Of a stretch of DNA of 64,000 nucleotides, positions 34,928 through 48,440 are shown piece by piece. Each line of letters opens with the position of its first letter. Positions within the stretch are counted from its first letter, which is position 1. The notes under the pieces were generated by a model, which saw nothing but the letters and a program-made list of their open reading frames with translations, was not told where the DNA came from and did no database searches. A program made the translations under genes and the position numbers. The DNA lies in assembly GCA_027943335.1 (NCBI GenBank), contig BSBK01006035.1:124001-188000 (forward strand), in the 5' to 3' direction. Origin of the DNA: Chamaecyparis obtusa (lineage: Eukaryota; Streptophyta; Pinopsida; Cupressales; Cupressaceae).

Positions 34928-37284
34928 GGTATTCAGTCTATGGTAAAATGTCCTGAAAAACTCTTAAAAATCTAAAAAAGTCTTGAAAAAAATGAACATC
35001 TTGGTGAAAAGCTAGCAATAAGCACCTTGATGATTCACAAAAAAAGTAAAAAATATCAAAAGTACAAAAAAATTGAAAAAATTAAAAATACAAAAAAAAT
35101 AAAAAATAAAAAAAAAGAGAAAAAGAAAAAGTGCCTTGGTGAAAACTTGGAAATAGGTGCCTTGGTAGAAAAAATAGAATCTCTGCCAAGATGGTAAAAA
35201 CTTAGCAAATGGGCACCCCTTGTTTCAAAATGCTCCATCTATCAGCGCAATCTTGGTCTTACCCAGCTTTCAGTTTTGCTTTAGTTTTTAAATATCTCTC
35301 AGTTTGTTTCTACTTTCCTATTTTCAATAAGTCGGTCTGTACACCAATCAGCTCAAGCGTCTATATCCTATCAATGTTCAAACTTGGGGGCAATCAAAGT
35401 CATATCCTATAGCCTCCAATGTATCTTAGGTGTATCATACCCAGTCAGGGTCCTTTGCAGCTTCATTCGAGTCAGTCAGTCAGTCTTGTCTCCAAAAAGG
35501 ATTTTCCATCTACAACAATGCAATCAAACATCAAACATCAAACTGAAAATAATCTATGGTTTTTACATGCTTTTATCTCCTTGTATGCTTACTGATTCAC
35601 ATTGAGATTTTTGCATATTTTGTTCTCACGAGCTCTTCGATAATGTCCTTTACAGGATTTAGAGAGTGATGACTGGGGGCATAATCTTTTCTTTGTCTTC
35701 TGCTTGTATGTGAAAATCTAACAATCTTAGAAATTCTGGATTGAAATGGTGTACGACTATAAGAGCCTCTATCTTGAATTGGATGGCCATGTGTACCTTG
35801 ACCATTGATACCTAGAAAATACAAGGAAGTTTGATCTAACTAGTGTCTTTTTGAGTGAGTTCTTTCTCCTACTGTGAAACACAATCTTACCTAAGGATGT
35901 GAATGATAAAGGGTCACTACGGGTAATTCACATTGGATTTAAAATAATCTCTTGAATGCTTGATGTGTTTGTAATGCAAGGCATATTTTGGTCATCATGA
36001 CATTTGTGTTTTGATGCTTATACAAATTGCTATATCAAAATGGACATGATATTCAGGTCATCCTGGCATTTGTGCCTTGGTGCTTATATCTAATCCGACA
36101 TTCCGAAAATAAAATCAATATTCATATGTCTATGGTTTCATAACTAGTGGGCATTGTATTGATTTATCTGGTTACCTAAAAGTTCAATGATGAGAACAAA
36201 TCGACACATGATTAGTGACTAGGTCCTAGGTCTTAGGTTTGCATTTCATTCTGCATCTTTGCATTTTTGCACTTTGCATGATCTCACAAATTGCTTGCAC
36301 ACTTAAATGATTCTTCAAAAACAAAAATGCTAAACATGACTACAAGAGCTAAATCTTACATGAAGGTCCATCCAATGAAATAGCAAGTAGAATCCATTTT
36401 TAGGATCAAAATCAAAATCTAGGATCATTTACTATGTCAAAATCGCGATTTAAATTTTTTTGGACCCAGGACAGTCTACTGCTTGCACAATCAACCTTCA
36501 ATCATCAAAGAAATCTAGTATTCAACTTAACTGATTATCTTACATCAAACTATCCAAATTTCAACTTGGTCAACCATGGTCAACTCATGGTCAAACCTAG
36601 TCAAACTTGGTCTTCAGGGCCTCCAAACGATGCGGAATGTATTTTCGAATGTGTTTAACCACTTTTCAAATCAATTAACATGATTTTGAACTATTCAACA
36701 CTAACTTTTCTTGTCAGATTTCAATTTTTATCCCGAAGGGGGCATGGTATTGCACATCATTCAAAGTCTATAATCTAAATCTAAATCAATATCTTTCCTC
36801 AATAATCAAGATAACAACCACGTCTAGTTGTTGATTCATCAAAAAGACCTCATCACTTGGGGCAAATCAATCATCGCTTGGGGCATATCAGATTCATCAA
36901 GATCCATATCAATTTGGTATTCTCTTAATCTTGTAAACTGTATCAGTCTTTTGTAACCATTGGTTCATTAGTGTTATTTTTGGGATTCTTCATAACTGAA
37001 GGGTTCAGATGTGATACCAATGTGATTCTTATCAACAATCGGGTCTGGAATCAGTCACTCACTTCTTCACAATCATAAGGTTCAGAATCAGGTGTTTTGA
37101 CACTTTTTCGCAATCATCGGTTCATTTGCTATTATAGTTAACATTATCTTTGGTCATTTAGGACCTATTATCTTCATATCAACTTCAATCAGTTTCTATC
37201 TCATATCAATATCAATTTCAAACATCATACACAGACTGTCTTTGAACCACTACGCTTCGCACAACAATTCAAAGAGGGGAAAAA
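34928..37284 (+). other. Element B post-pol tail, 2.36 kb, with polypurine tract
   Basis: No convincing ORF. It opens with an A-rich stretch and repeated phrases such as CTTGGTGAAAA and GGTGCCTTGGT (about 34990-35215), then sequence colinear with the element C tail (49589-52061). The polypurine tract AAAGAGGGGAAAAA (37271-37284) abuts the 3' LTR. Confidence 0.7.
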
Positions 37285-38528
37285 TGTAATACCTCAAAAA
37301 TGGGCTATAGGTTCATTAACCTCCTATATCGACACATCGAACGAAATCGACATCAAACTCCTAACTTAAGGCACATCTGAACATCATCGAATCCTAATTG
37401 ATTATCCTAAATTCTGCATCGGGGAATATTCCTAGCAATATTCCTAATTCATCTTAATTACTTTAATTTAATGATTATTTGGCGATAAATCCTATTTATC
37501 CTAAAGTTTGATTAATTGAATATTTTGAATATTTAATTAATTAGATTTAATACTGCCACTTAATTAATTAATTAGATTTAATTATATTTATTCCTAAATT
37601 GTATTATTCCATTTTGACAATAAATCAAATATCCTATGACTAATTGATTAAATTCTTATTTAATTAATTAATGTCAATTGTCAAATTTAATAATATAGTT
37701 TTTGAATCAAAAGTTTGATTTAATAATTGATTAACCCATAAATCAATTGTTTTATTTTTAAAAATCAGTTAAGTTGAGGATAAATCACTTTATTTATTTA
37801 ATTAATTATGCATATCCAAAAAAAGTTAAACTATAAATCAGAAAATCAATTCAAGTTGTTTTAAAAATAAACTCAACTCTCTTTTGAGTTAAAAGCTGAT
37901 CTCAACTTCTGATTTAAATCAAAAAGCTATTTTTGCATGATTTTTTGTGAGTTAACTATCTTTAATTCCTTGACTCAAAAATCGACCTGAGTGATTTATG
38001 GCTTTTTCCATGCATCTCCAAAGCCTTGGATTTCTATAAAATCAAGGCTCAACTCTTCACAAATAAAATCTCTCAAGTTTGCATACTTACTCTACCAAAA
38101 TCAACCCACGAATTTGCACAATGACACTGGTGAATCAACATCTGAAGAATTGAAGCTTCTTTGCAAATCAACAACTTTTTTGAGATCAATCTTATTTAGC
38201 ATATCATTGTAGCTTAATTTTCATATTAGTTTTTCATCTAGAATAGATCCATATCAGTTTATTTCACCTTATTGCATAGAAAAACCAAAAAAATAGATTA
38301 ATTTGCATTCATCTCATATCTAGATTTTGCATTTAAATCCTTCATTTAGGTGTCATCAAGGTCACTGATCTCGGTCCAATCTGAGAATACATACTCTCAT
38401 CTACTAGAAGGCAATAAATCGTCTGGTTAGATTAGTTTCCATTTCACTGCACGATTTTGATTTTAACTAACCTCTAATGTTTTACTGAAGTGTTGTGTTT
38501 ACAGCTAGGTACAAAATTCACACACACA
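37285..38528 (+). repeat. Element B 3' LTR
   Basis: 1244 bp, TGTAATACC to CACACACA, colinear with 22718-23957. Differences are mainly C/T and A/G exchanges plus small indels. GTACT follows at 38529-38533. Confidence 0.92.
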
Positions 38529-38607
38529 GTACTCTTATCCAAGGCTCTTGTGCTATTCGAAGGGTGGTGGGAAATATTGTAGAGGCTCTATCTACTATGC
38601 TTCCCCA
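38529..38607 (+). pseudogene. 79-bp island of element A between elements B and C
   Basis: This is the only element A DNA between the two big insertions: a GTACT copy, 69 bp, and a CCCCA copy. Read in the frame that precedes element B it is open (IQGSCAIRRVVGNIVEAL), and it continues in frame after element C at 53067. It shows that B and C are two independent insertions in one ORF. Confidence 0.85.
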
Positions 38608-39873
38608 TGTAATACCCCAAAAATGGGCTATAGGACCATTAACCTTCTACATCAACAAATCTATCAAAATCGACACAAAAGTCCTAACCAAAGGCACATC
38701 AGTGCATCAAATCATCAAAACCCTAATCGGTTTTATCATAATTCTGCATCGGGGAATATTTCCTAAATATTCCTAATTTATGTAATTATCTTTAATTAAA
38801 TATTATTTGGCAATAAATGACATTCTTCTATTTATCCTAAATTTGATTAATTGAATATGATGAATATTTGGTTAATTAGATTTAATTCTGCCACTTAATC
38901 ATTTAATTGAATTTAATTATATTTATTCCTAATTAATATTATTTAATTTTGACAATAAATAAAAAAATCCTACAAATAATTGATTAAATACTTATTTAAT
39001 TATTTAAATCCAATTATCAAATTTAATGATATAGTTTTGGAATAAAAGTTTGATTAAATAATTCATTAACCCATAAATCAGTTATTTTAATTCAAAAATC
39101 AGTTAAGTTGAGAATAAATCACTTAAATTATTAAATTAATTCATATCAAATCATGCACAATTAGAAAAATAGTTGAACTCTAAATCAACTATTAAATTTA
39201 AATTGAACTCAACATGTGATTGTGAGTTGAAAAGTAGGCAACTTCTGAAAGGGAGTCAAAAAGTTGTTTTTGCATGATTTTATGAGTTTATCTATTTCTA
39301 ATTTCTTGTTAACTCAAAAAAATCAACCTGAGTTTATCAAGAGTGATTTATGGCTTTTTTTCAATGCATCCTCAAGCTCTGGATTTCTATATAATCAAGG
39401 CTTAAACCTTCACAAAAGGTCCTTCATTTTTGCAATCTTACATGCTGCATCTTTCAACTGTGGTTTGGAGAATCAAGCTCTTGCAAACAGGCGATTTGTG
39501 AGATTTTTGCAATTCATAATTTTCAATTTAGTTTTCATAGCAATTTCATAGCATTGTGAGATTTTCAATCCATTTCACTTTCAATTCTAGATCAGTTTCA
39601 TATCAGTTTTCATCATATTGCATAGAAAAATCCAAAAAGATAGATTAATTTGCATTCATTTTCATCCGTATTTCATCATTTAAATCCTTCGTTTAGGTAT
39701 TGCATTGTCACTGGTCTCGGTCCTAATATGAGAATATTAAACTCATACATACTAGAAGGTAGTAAATCAAATGATTAGCTTTGTTATTTCATTTATAGAT
39801 TTCTTGATTTGCTAACCTCTAATGTTTTACAGAAGTGTTGTGTCTACAGCTAGGTACAAAATTCACACGCACA
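38608..39873 (+). repeat. Element C 5' LTR
   Basis: 1266 bp, TGTAATACCCC to CACACGCACA, full length, with a TATATAA box near 39387. Confidence 0.92.
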
Positions 39874-39877
39874 TTTT

Positions 39878-39894
39878 TGGCACCCACCATGGGG
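39878..39894 (+). other. Element C primer-binding site
   Basis: TGGCACCCACCATGGGG, one base different from the element B site, four T bases after the LTR. Confidence 0.65.
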
Positions 39895-42132
39895 CCCTAC
39901 AATGGGTTTCCCTTTTGATTTCTTGATTTTCTATCATTTTTCCTTAAAACTATGATTTTTAATTTTTAGGTCCGTACAATCTCCTACAACATTCCCCAGA
40001 TTGTCGTATCAAGAACCCTTGTTTGTCGTAGGACAAATATCAATCTAAAGTGTTGTGCCGACTGTATATGACTTGTTGTATCAGAGCTAGACTATTGTAT
40101 GAGAGCTAACCCATTGTCGTATCATTTCTAGAAAGTCATGTGGGAAACTCTAGAAACTCGTATGAGTTTTGATGCCAATTTTGCATAGTCATTCCAGATT
40201 TTGAGCTATATTTTCAAATTTTGATTTCAGATTTTGCTAACAGCTAACCCTAACAATTGATATTTTCTATTTGTGATCAGTTTGCTCATGGGAAAGCTCA
40301 ACAAAAGCAAAAATTAGGTAAAATCTACTAAGCACGTTGTGTTGGATATGAGGTATTTTGCTACATCCCTATAACTCTTCAATTTTGGGAAATAAAATGA
40401 ACCCCTCACATGTTTATCTTGAGTGTCTCTTGCTTTCATAAATCACATGTTCATTTTGGATCTAAAAAGAACATAGACTTGATTTCTTGCATATTTGTTT
40501 CACATAGTAATTAGGCCCTATGAACACTATTTGTGGAATTCTTGAGAGAGTGGGCTTCATTCGCTTGTTTTACATGCGAAGCTCTTCTTGAAGATATATA
40601 CCTTTGTAGGTAGGGAGGATTTATTATCATCTCACGATCTTACTTGTTTTAGTCCTCAACTTTGATGGTACGTTCTCTCTTGGACCCACTTAGAAAGATC
40701 AGTAGACATTGTTGTTGACATACGAACCTTGGTGAGGTGGTTTCAATTTTAGCATGTCAAAGAATCTATTTGCTATGTTTTGGTGAAGTGAAGAGGCTAG
40801 AGGATTATGCTCTATTCCCTTTTTGGGTAGCATTAGAAACTCAAATCCTTGAATCTAAATGAAGTCCCCATGTGGTCCTTTTTGTGAGTCTCCTTGATAG
40901 AGAGGGTTAACCATAGTGGACATTCCCTTTATTGGGTCAACCACGTGGATGAAACCTCAAGTGGTAATAGCCATTTCTATTATGGTAGTAGTAGCAGCTA
41001 TATAAATATCCTTGTAGAAGAAATCTCCATAGGTGTAGTCTCTTATTGGGCTATTAGATCTCCTTAGCAGCTCCTGATTGATTAAATTCTTAGACTGTGT
41101 CAAAACCCCGGTGCACCTGGATTGGATTTCGCCCTCTTGAGATTACCAAAGTTGCAGAGTTGACCATTACTAAGAATAATAGTGAAACCAAATTTTTATT
41201 ATTCTAGGACTATGTGCGAGATTTCAAACATTTTGAGAACATACACAAGCAAAATTCTTAGGGAGTAGAATCATAAGTCACTATTCCTGTTCATGTGCAA
41301 GGTTGCTTTGTCCCTTGCTCATTTTTTGAAGACAATTTCTTGCTTGAAATCCCTTGATTGCTATCTTGCGTGCTTGATATCCAGTTTGTCATTTAAAAAT
41401 GAACAAACCCAGCCTTCAAAATTGACCAAAAATTTGAAAAACTTGCAAAATCTGAACAAAAATCCTTTCTGGTGTCAAAAGTCATCTTGTAAATTCAAAA
41501 GTTGTACAAGTCTTTGCCAAGTGTCATACCAGAACCCCCTGAAAGTCATACAGGAAGTCCTATATTGTCATATGAGAGTTATCAATGAATCTTAAGCAAA
41601 ATCAAACCCTGGTGTCAAAAGTCGTATGAGTTTTACTGATTTTTATGCTAGACCTTATCCTAACTCATACAAGACTATAGAAAATCGTATGGGACTTGAG
41701 TAAAAAATTGTCAGAAAGTCTTCATAATTGTCAGAAAGTCAATCATTGTAGTCTACTCTCATATTTTGTCAAAAAATTCACTATGTCAGGAACAGAGCAG
41801 AAAACCAGAGAATCCAATCAATTTTCCTAAAGTGGTCTCTTGAGTTTGATCCAGCCTTCTGATCTATTGATTTGAATCCTATTTCATCTTGTGTCAAAAC
41901 CTTGTCAAAATCATATTCAATCTTCAAAAATGGCTAAGTGTTGTGATCTCATGTCCATAATCTTTTGGGCATCTACCCATACAACTAGGGCACAATATCC
42001 TATACTTACGTCCAATCAGTCTTTTCATCAATCAACCAATACAATCTTGACAAGGTTGCGTCATTCAATTTATCCTAAACCAGATCATTCATCAATTGTC
42101 TTAATCTTTCTCTTTTGCCTCACCTAAGGTTA
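39895..42132 (+). other. Element C leader
   Basis: A 2.2-kb non-coding leader colinear with that of element B. The GTCGTA words are present but more decayed (near 40003, 40026 and 40111). It ends with the small ORF at 41930-42127 just ahead of gag. Confidence 0.6.
41930..42127 (+). CDS. Small ORF upstream of element C gag
   Basis: Starts MAKCCDLMS and has a hydrophobic end, like the element B counterpart at 26071-26265, although the middle differs through frame slips. It ends 5 bases before the gag ATG. Conservation of the start and of the position in both elements is what supports it; the product is unknown. Confidence 0.35.
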   Translation: MAKCCDLMSIIFWASTHTTRAQYPILTSNQSFHQSTNTILTRLRHSIYPKPDHSSIVLIFLFCLT

Positions 42133-43860
42133 ATGGTGGAAACTAGAGCTTTCTCACAAAGAAAACAAAGAGAACAACCCAGATTCTCTTTAGCAGCATC
42201 TGTGATTGCTCAAATATTTCATCAGCCTTACGAAACAAATCTATTCAAAGAAGATGCTCTTGGCAATATTTACTTGAAAGGTGGTTACGTAACCCCTCCT
42301 ATATCGATCCATGGAGGTAATCAATCAACTCCACATCAATCAATCTCTGGAAGTCCTCATAACAACACAATGTCTCAAGGAGGAGGAAACCAAGGATCCC
42401 AAGGCCATCAATCTAATCATGAAGATCCTGAACCAACTCTGTCTGAAATTGAACAATATAGAAATGATGAGCACTTTCAAAAAGTGATGAAACACTTCTT
42501 GGAAGAAGACAAAGAGGCCTACTTCCTTGAACTAGCAAGACAAGGAGCCAAACGTCCTCCCAATTTCAATGTTGAAAATATCATCACCCAAGAGGAAGAA
42601 ACTCCCATCATAGCCATGATGAAACAAATGCATGCCATACAAGTTAAACTCAACAAGCTAGAAAAAGAGAAGGAACCTAAAGAATTCTTTATAGAGGCTC
42701 TATGCCCCTTCCCATTCGATAAAAACTTGTACATGCCACCATTCCCAAAAAGAGTGGAGATGCCAAAATATGACAAATACGATGGAAACTCTAACCCCCA
42801 AGATCATGTCAGAGAATTTTGTACTCAATCCATGGAGTTTATAAATGAACCAACCTACTTGATGCATCTTTTCCCATGATCTTTGAGAGGAGTGGCCATT
42901 CATTGGTTCTCTAAAATGCCTCCAACTATCAAAACCTTTGAGGAGCTAATCAAACTATTTTACCAACAATACTCCTACAATATCCAACATCCAGTCACCA
43001 TGATCGACATCTGCAATCTAAAGTAAAACTCAGGAGAATCCTTCCTGACCTTCCTCAAATGATGGAGGAAGAAGTTTTCACTCTATGCTTGACCTATTCC
43101 CAAAACTGAAAAACTCGAGATCTTCATCAACAATTTGATTTTGGAACTCAATTATCATTTGCAAATACAAAATCATACTTCTTTTGAGAAAATGGTAGAA
43201 AATGTCGTAAAGATTGAAAATGTGCTTTCTCATAAGGGAGATATATCGCATAATAAGGATAGCAAGTACAAATCAGGTTCTAGTTCCAATAACAAACACA
43301 AAGTCAAATTCTAGAACAAGAACAAGAATGTTGTAATAGATGGTGTTGTCGATCACATCAGTGCTCCATCAAAGGCACCATCATTCAATCTCACCATTGG
43401 CACCCAAGCCATAAAAGCTTCTGAACAAAAGGCATCTAAATCTTCTAAAAAGTCTAATGACTATAAACCATGGGTTTCAAAACCAAAGTATGAGTTCACT
43501 CCTTTGGGTGATTCCTTAGAATCTTCCATGAAAACACTATTGGAAAACAAAATCATCATGTTGCCTGAGATTAAACCATACGATCCTAAAGTTAAACCTA
43601 AATGGTGGAAAGAGAATGATTTCTATGACTTCCATCAAAACAAGGGTCATAAAACCAATAACTACATGCACTTAAAGCATCTCATACAAGACAAAATTGA
43701 TGAAGGATAAATTGTAATTGACAACCATACAACAATTAATGATCATATAGCATTCACGGAGCCATTTTCAAAACATGCTCAAGGAGATTCATCTTCTCAG
43801 CCTAACATGGGTGCTAAAGTCAATTACGCTTACTCTAGAAACAATGTTGTCATAAACATG
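42133..43860 (+). pseudogene. Element C gag
   Basis: Starts MVETRAFS. The capsid is recognisable (NPQDHVREFCTQSMEF, HWFSKMP, FEELIKLFYQQYS). Stops lie at 42877-42879, near 43024 (TAA), 43060 (TGA), 43090 (TGA), 43312 (TAG) and 43708 (TAA). The nucleocapsid knuckle has lost both Cys residues to Tyr (YDFH..KGHKTNNY), each one G-to-A change away from Cys. The gag therefore could not bind zinc at that site even if translated. Confidence 0.88.
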
Positions 43861-46215
43861 GTCGAACCATGCCTATCTAAATATTGCAATGTCATCACCA
43901 TTGTAAGAAGAGATAGATTTAATCAATTAACAAATGTAGTAACTTGATCACAAGATCAGGTACATCTACAAGGACACAACTCAGGTTCATCAAATACCCC
44001 TAAGGCACCTTTTAATCTTTCATGTGCTTCTAAATAGAGGGCTACCTCAAAATCATCAAATCCTAAAGATACCATGCCAACATCATACAGTATTGTCCAA
44101 CAACTCTAGCATACCAATGCAAAAATATCCATGTTTGAGTTGCTTCAGATACCTCTTGCTCATAGGGATATTCTGGGTAAAGCTCTGCTCGGTTCCAATG
44201 TTCCTGACAATCTTGATCTAGATAGATTTCAGACTATGGTTGGTCATTTGACATCACCCCAACATATCTCCTTTTCAGAGGAAGATGAAAATTTGTTGGG
44301 TCATCCACATAACTAGCCCTTTCACATTGAAGTCTTAATCCAAAACCATTGTGTCAAACATGTGTTGATAGATGGAGGTGTTGGTCTAAACATCTGTTCC
44401 TACAAATTGATCACACAACTAGGATTATCAGAAGATGCTATTATTGATCCCAAAAAGAAGATAACCATAAAAGCATATGATGAGCAAGAAAGATATTCCA
44501 AGGGAACAATTGTACTACCTATCAAAATAGGACCAGTTATCAAAGACATCACCTGTCAAGTTCTAGATCTTCCATTGGCTTACAATGTTCTTTTAGGGAG
44601 ACCTTGGATACATGAAATGCAAGATATTCCATTGACATACCATCAATGTGTGAAATTTCCTTATGATGGAGTAGAGGTAATAATTATAGCTGACATATCC
44701 ACATATTGCAATGCTTTGAAAGAGAGTGCTGACAAACTTGTGCCACATAATAGGGAATCTTCCGCTAAGCAAACAAACATAGCATCTACATCCAAGATGG
44801 AAGACATTGCCAAAGAGGTCAAAATCAAGGACACGGGCATGGGAGAATATACTATGGAACCAGTCCTATCTCTAACATCTCTCCCGGTCTCACCTAAATC
44901 TTATGGGCATCCTTTAAAATAGATAAAACAAGCATCTAAAGAACCTCAAGCTATCTACAATGGGAGTTTTGTCATAGAGAAAGTGTCCAATCAAGAATTT
45001 GAAGAAGATGAAGCTGTGCTTGCATGGGTATATAAAGATGATTCTCAATCTCAATCAATTCAAAGATGTGACTCAAAATCAAACAAGATTCCTCTGAAGT
45101 CATATGGACCAGGTCACAAAATCATGTCCAAAATAGGATACATAGGGAAAGGACCTCTAGGAACAAGAGGCAAGGGAATCATACAACCTATTGAACATTG
45201 TGGGCAAACAAATAAAGAAACTACAGGAATTGGATATCACAAGAAACCTTTTCACCTCAGTGGTAAGTCAACACATGTTCTAGAATAGATAAATTCAACA
45301 ACAGAAACTCAGCTAAAGGAAGAAATACAACAGTTAGATAGTGATGATTCATACACCATTGATATTGTTCATTATGAGCGTTTACCTCAAAACATACTAG
45401 ATCTTCTTAAGGATGAAGAGAAACCTAAGGAGAACATCAACATAGTAGATACACAAGAACCTACTACTAAACAAGAAGAAGGTAAAGCTCTCACAATAGA
45501 TGAACATTTGGGATACAATAGTGATTCTAAAATAGATTCCCATGAATATGAGTTCCGCTCAGATTCTAAGGGTAATCTTGCTTGGGGGATTCATCCTAGC
45601 TTTACACATGTTCTCAAATTTCCTAAAGGTCTAGATGAAGAATTAGAGGATGAATCAAATGACTATGAATGGGGAGTTATTCCAGAAGAAGATGAGCTTA
45701 TTACTAAAAAACACATTGATGTAATTCACCAATATTCACCTAAATCTGACATAAGTCTAGAGTGAAATGATGAACTTAATGAATCTGATCCACCTACTGT
45801 TGAAGTGGAATCCAATAATGACATTGAAACTATTCGTAAAATGAACATTCTGGGTAGTAATATCATATTTGAATTCAAGAGTCAGGTTAGGACCAATGAT
45901 GACAACACCATATGCATGAACACCATTTCCCAATCCTTCCCTACCTTGACTATGCAACATCTAGAGCTTATTGACCAAACATCTACCAATTCGAACCAAG
46001 ATATCTATACCTTTCGAACTGACTACGCTCTTTCCTGCTACCTCAATGCAGTGGAACCTATCAAAACTTCCATTAGTGAACCGAGTGTTAGCATGATAGA
46101 GTCGGATATCAAAGATCTCAGTCAGTAAAATAAGAGCAAAAAGAAAAAGAGTTCTGAGGGTGAAAACCACTTTGTGGCAGTCTCAGAACCTACAATAGTA
46201 AAAATAAAAGACGTA
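43861..46215 (+). pseudogene. Element C protease and G-patch-like region
   Basis: In the same frame as gag. The protease motif is VLIDGGVGLNI near 44359-44392, with LLGRPWIHEM near 44590. The G-patch-like segment at about 45100-45255 is more complete than in B (YGPGHK, IGYIGKGPLGTRGKG, GIGYHKKPF). An acidic linker follows (about 45300-46130). Stops lie at about 43946, 44036, 44108, 44314, 44920, 45286, 45763 and 46126. A deletion near 46225 moves the frame. Confidence 0.78.
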
Positions 46216-47815
46216 TTTGAAGGTGAACCTCCTTGAGGTGCCTAAGGATGAGATATTTGATGTCCTTTTGAGTCATTTACAAGACAAAACTCCAGTATTG
46301 ATAGAACCAACTCAATCTATCAACTTGGGTATGATAGAGGAACCACAACTAATTCATGTAGCACAATCCCTATCAGAGATAGAGAAACAAGCATTCACTA
46401 CATTCCTAAAAGAAAAGAAAATCAACTTCGCATGGAAGTATTCTGATATGCCAGGGTTAGATCCAAATATGATAATGCATCATCTCTCTATAGCTCTAGG
46501 AGTCAAACCTGTTAAACAAAAGTTTTGAAAGATGCATCCACATGTTGCACTCCTTGTCAAAGCTAAGCTAGAAAAGTTACTAAAAGCTGGATTTATCCGA
46601 GTTATTGATTATGCTAAATGGATCTCCAACACTGTTCTAGTATCAAAACCTAACAAATCTATAAGAGTATGCACAAATTTTAGAGACGTAAACAAGGCAT
46701 TCCCTAAGGATAATTTTCCACTACCAAACATCAATATGATAGTGGACATGACTACGGTCTTTGAAATGTATTCTTTAATGGATGGTTTCTCTAGATACAA
46801 CCAAATCAAAATTTCTCTACAAGATCAAGAGAAAACAACTTTGACATGTGCATGGGGTACCTTATGTTGGAATGTCATGCCATTTGGTCTTAAGAATGTT
46901 GGTGCTACATATCAATGAGCTATGACATCTATCTTCCATGATATGATGCATCAAACTATGGAAGACTATGTTGATGACACCTTAGCTAAGTCTATGATAA
47001 GATCTAAACATTTGAATGACTTGAGCAAAATACTGGATAGAATGGAGAAGTTTAGTCTCAGACTGAACCCTAAAAAGTGTGCTTTTGGTGTCACTTCTGG
47101 AAAGCTCCTGGGCTATATTGTTTCAAAGAAAGGCATTGAGGTAGATCCTGCTAAAGTCAAAGCTATCATGGAGATGCAACGTCCCAAAAACATCAGTCAA
47201 ATGAGAACCTTACAAGGAAGGGTGCAATCAATCAGACATTTCATATCTCAGCTAGTAGATATATCACAACCTTTCACAAAGACATTACATAAGGGTGTGA
47301 CTTTTGCATGGAATGAGGAATGTGAAAAGAAATTCAACCACATCAAGCAATATTTATCAAATCCTCCTATTTTGATGCCTCCTATTCAAGGGAAGCCATT
47401 AATTATGCATGTCTCCACCACATATACATCACTGGGGGCATTACTAGCACAACATGATGAAAACAAGAAGGAGAGAGCTATTTACTACATCAACAGAACA
47501 TTGGTAGCATATGAGAAGAACTATTCAATGATTGAGAAAGCTTGTCTAGCTATGATCTTTCCATCATAGAAACTAAGACATTACATGTTAGCTCATACAA
47601 TGCAATTGATAGCTAAGATAGATCCATTGAAATACTTATTGAGCAAAGTTGCCCTCATAGGTAGACTAGCTAAATGGGTGATGCTATTGAGCGAATTTGA
47701 CATAGAATATGTTGAAAGGAAAGCTATCAAAGGCCAAGTCATCGTAGATCAGTTGGTTGAAGCACCAATGTTTGATGATACACCATTACAGATGGAATTT
47801 CTTGATTCATCCATA
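46216..47815 (+). pseudogene. Element C reverse transcriptase and RNase H
   Basis: NFRDVNKAFPKDNFPLP, SLMDGFSRYNQI, MPFGLKNVGATYQ and the YVDD site (about 46969-46980) are all present, then the thumb (SGKLLGYIVS) and RNase H (TSLGALLAQHDENKKERAIYYINRTL, KNYSMIEKACLA). Compared with B the RNase H frame is intact across the point where B is shifted. Stops lie at 46526-46528 (TGA), 46916-46918 (TGA) and 47567-47569 (TAG). Confidence 0.9.
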
Positions 47816-48440
47816 ATGCACATATCTTCTAGGACTTGGCATCTTTTCTTTGATGGGTCTTATACATAGAATGGATCTGGAGTAGGCATATTGTTCATAA
47901 CACCACAAGGTTACTCAATACCTAAAGCATTCAGAATAAAATTTCCTTGCACAAAAAATATTGCTGAATATGAAGCTTTACTTAATGGCATGAAGATAGA
48001 AATTGAGTGGCGAATAACAGAGTTGCACATTCATGGAGATTCACAACTAGTCATTCACCAAGTCAATGATGTATACCAAACAAAAGATGAGAAACTAGTT
48101 CCATACAAATGCATGGTAGATGAATTGAAGAAATATTTCATATCTATCACTTTTGAACATATTCCTAGAATGGAGAACAAGGTTTTTGATGCTATGAAAA
48201 CACTATCATCTTTACTACAACAGCCTAAACATGAGCTACATTACGAGCTCCTGGTGGAAGCATTGTCATTCCCTGCATATGATTCCCCTGAAACCCACAT
48301 GATCTGCACTATTGTTGGTCATGATTCCTCCAGATACAAACACCTTTTCTCCTACCTCCAAGACCAAATCATCCCTGATACCTTCAACTACCAAGAGAAA
48401 TGATACCTTATCCGAAATGCATCGCAGAATGTCATTAAAG
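47816..48440 (+). pseudogene. Element C second (archaeal-type) RNase H
   Basis: LFFDGSYT (followed by TAG), NGSGVGI, IAEYEALLNGM and LHIHGDSQLVI show the catalytic acidic residues. The 170-codon open frame 47891-48403 makes this the clearest copy of the domain in the window. It supports the Tat/Ogre assignment of both elements. Confidence 0.9.

Larger units (their letters stand above)
22718..38528 (+). mobile_element. Element B: Tat/Ogre-type Ty3/gypsy retrotransposon, 15.8 kb
   Basis: LTRs at 22718-23957 and 37285-38528 (1240 and 1244 bp) differ mostly by transitions and are flanked by GTACT. The order is leader, gag, protease, G-patch-like segment, reverse transcriptase, RNase H, second RNase H, integrase, then a 2.4-kb tail. 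The second, archaeal-type RNase H before integrase and the reverse transcriptase wording (FRDVNRACPKDDFPLP) place it in the Tat/Ogre branch. Without the solo LTR it is 14.5 kb, close to element C. It is inserted in the acidic ORF of element A and is inactive because of stops and frameshifts. Confidence 0.93.

Noticed and set aside
35056..35238. Minus-strand Phe-rich ORF
   Set aside because: It is the antisense of an A-rich stretch in the element B tail; low complexity.
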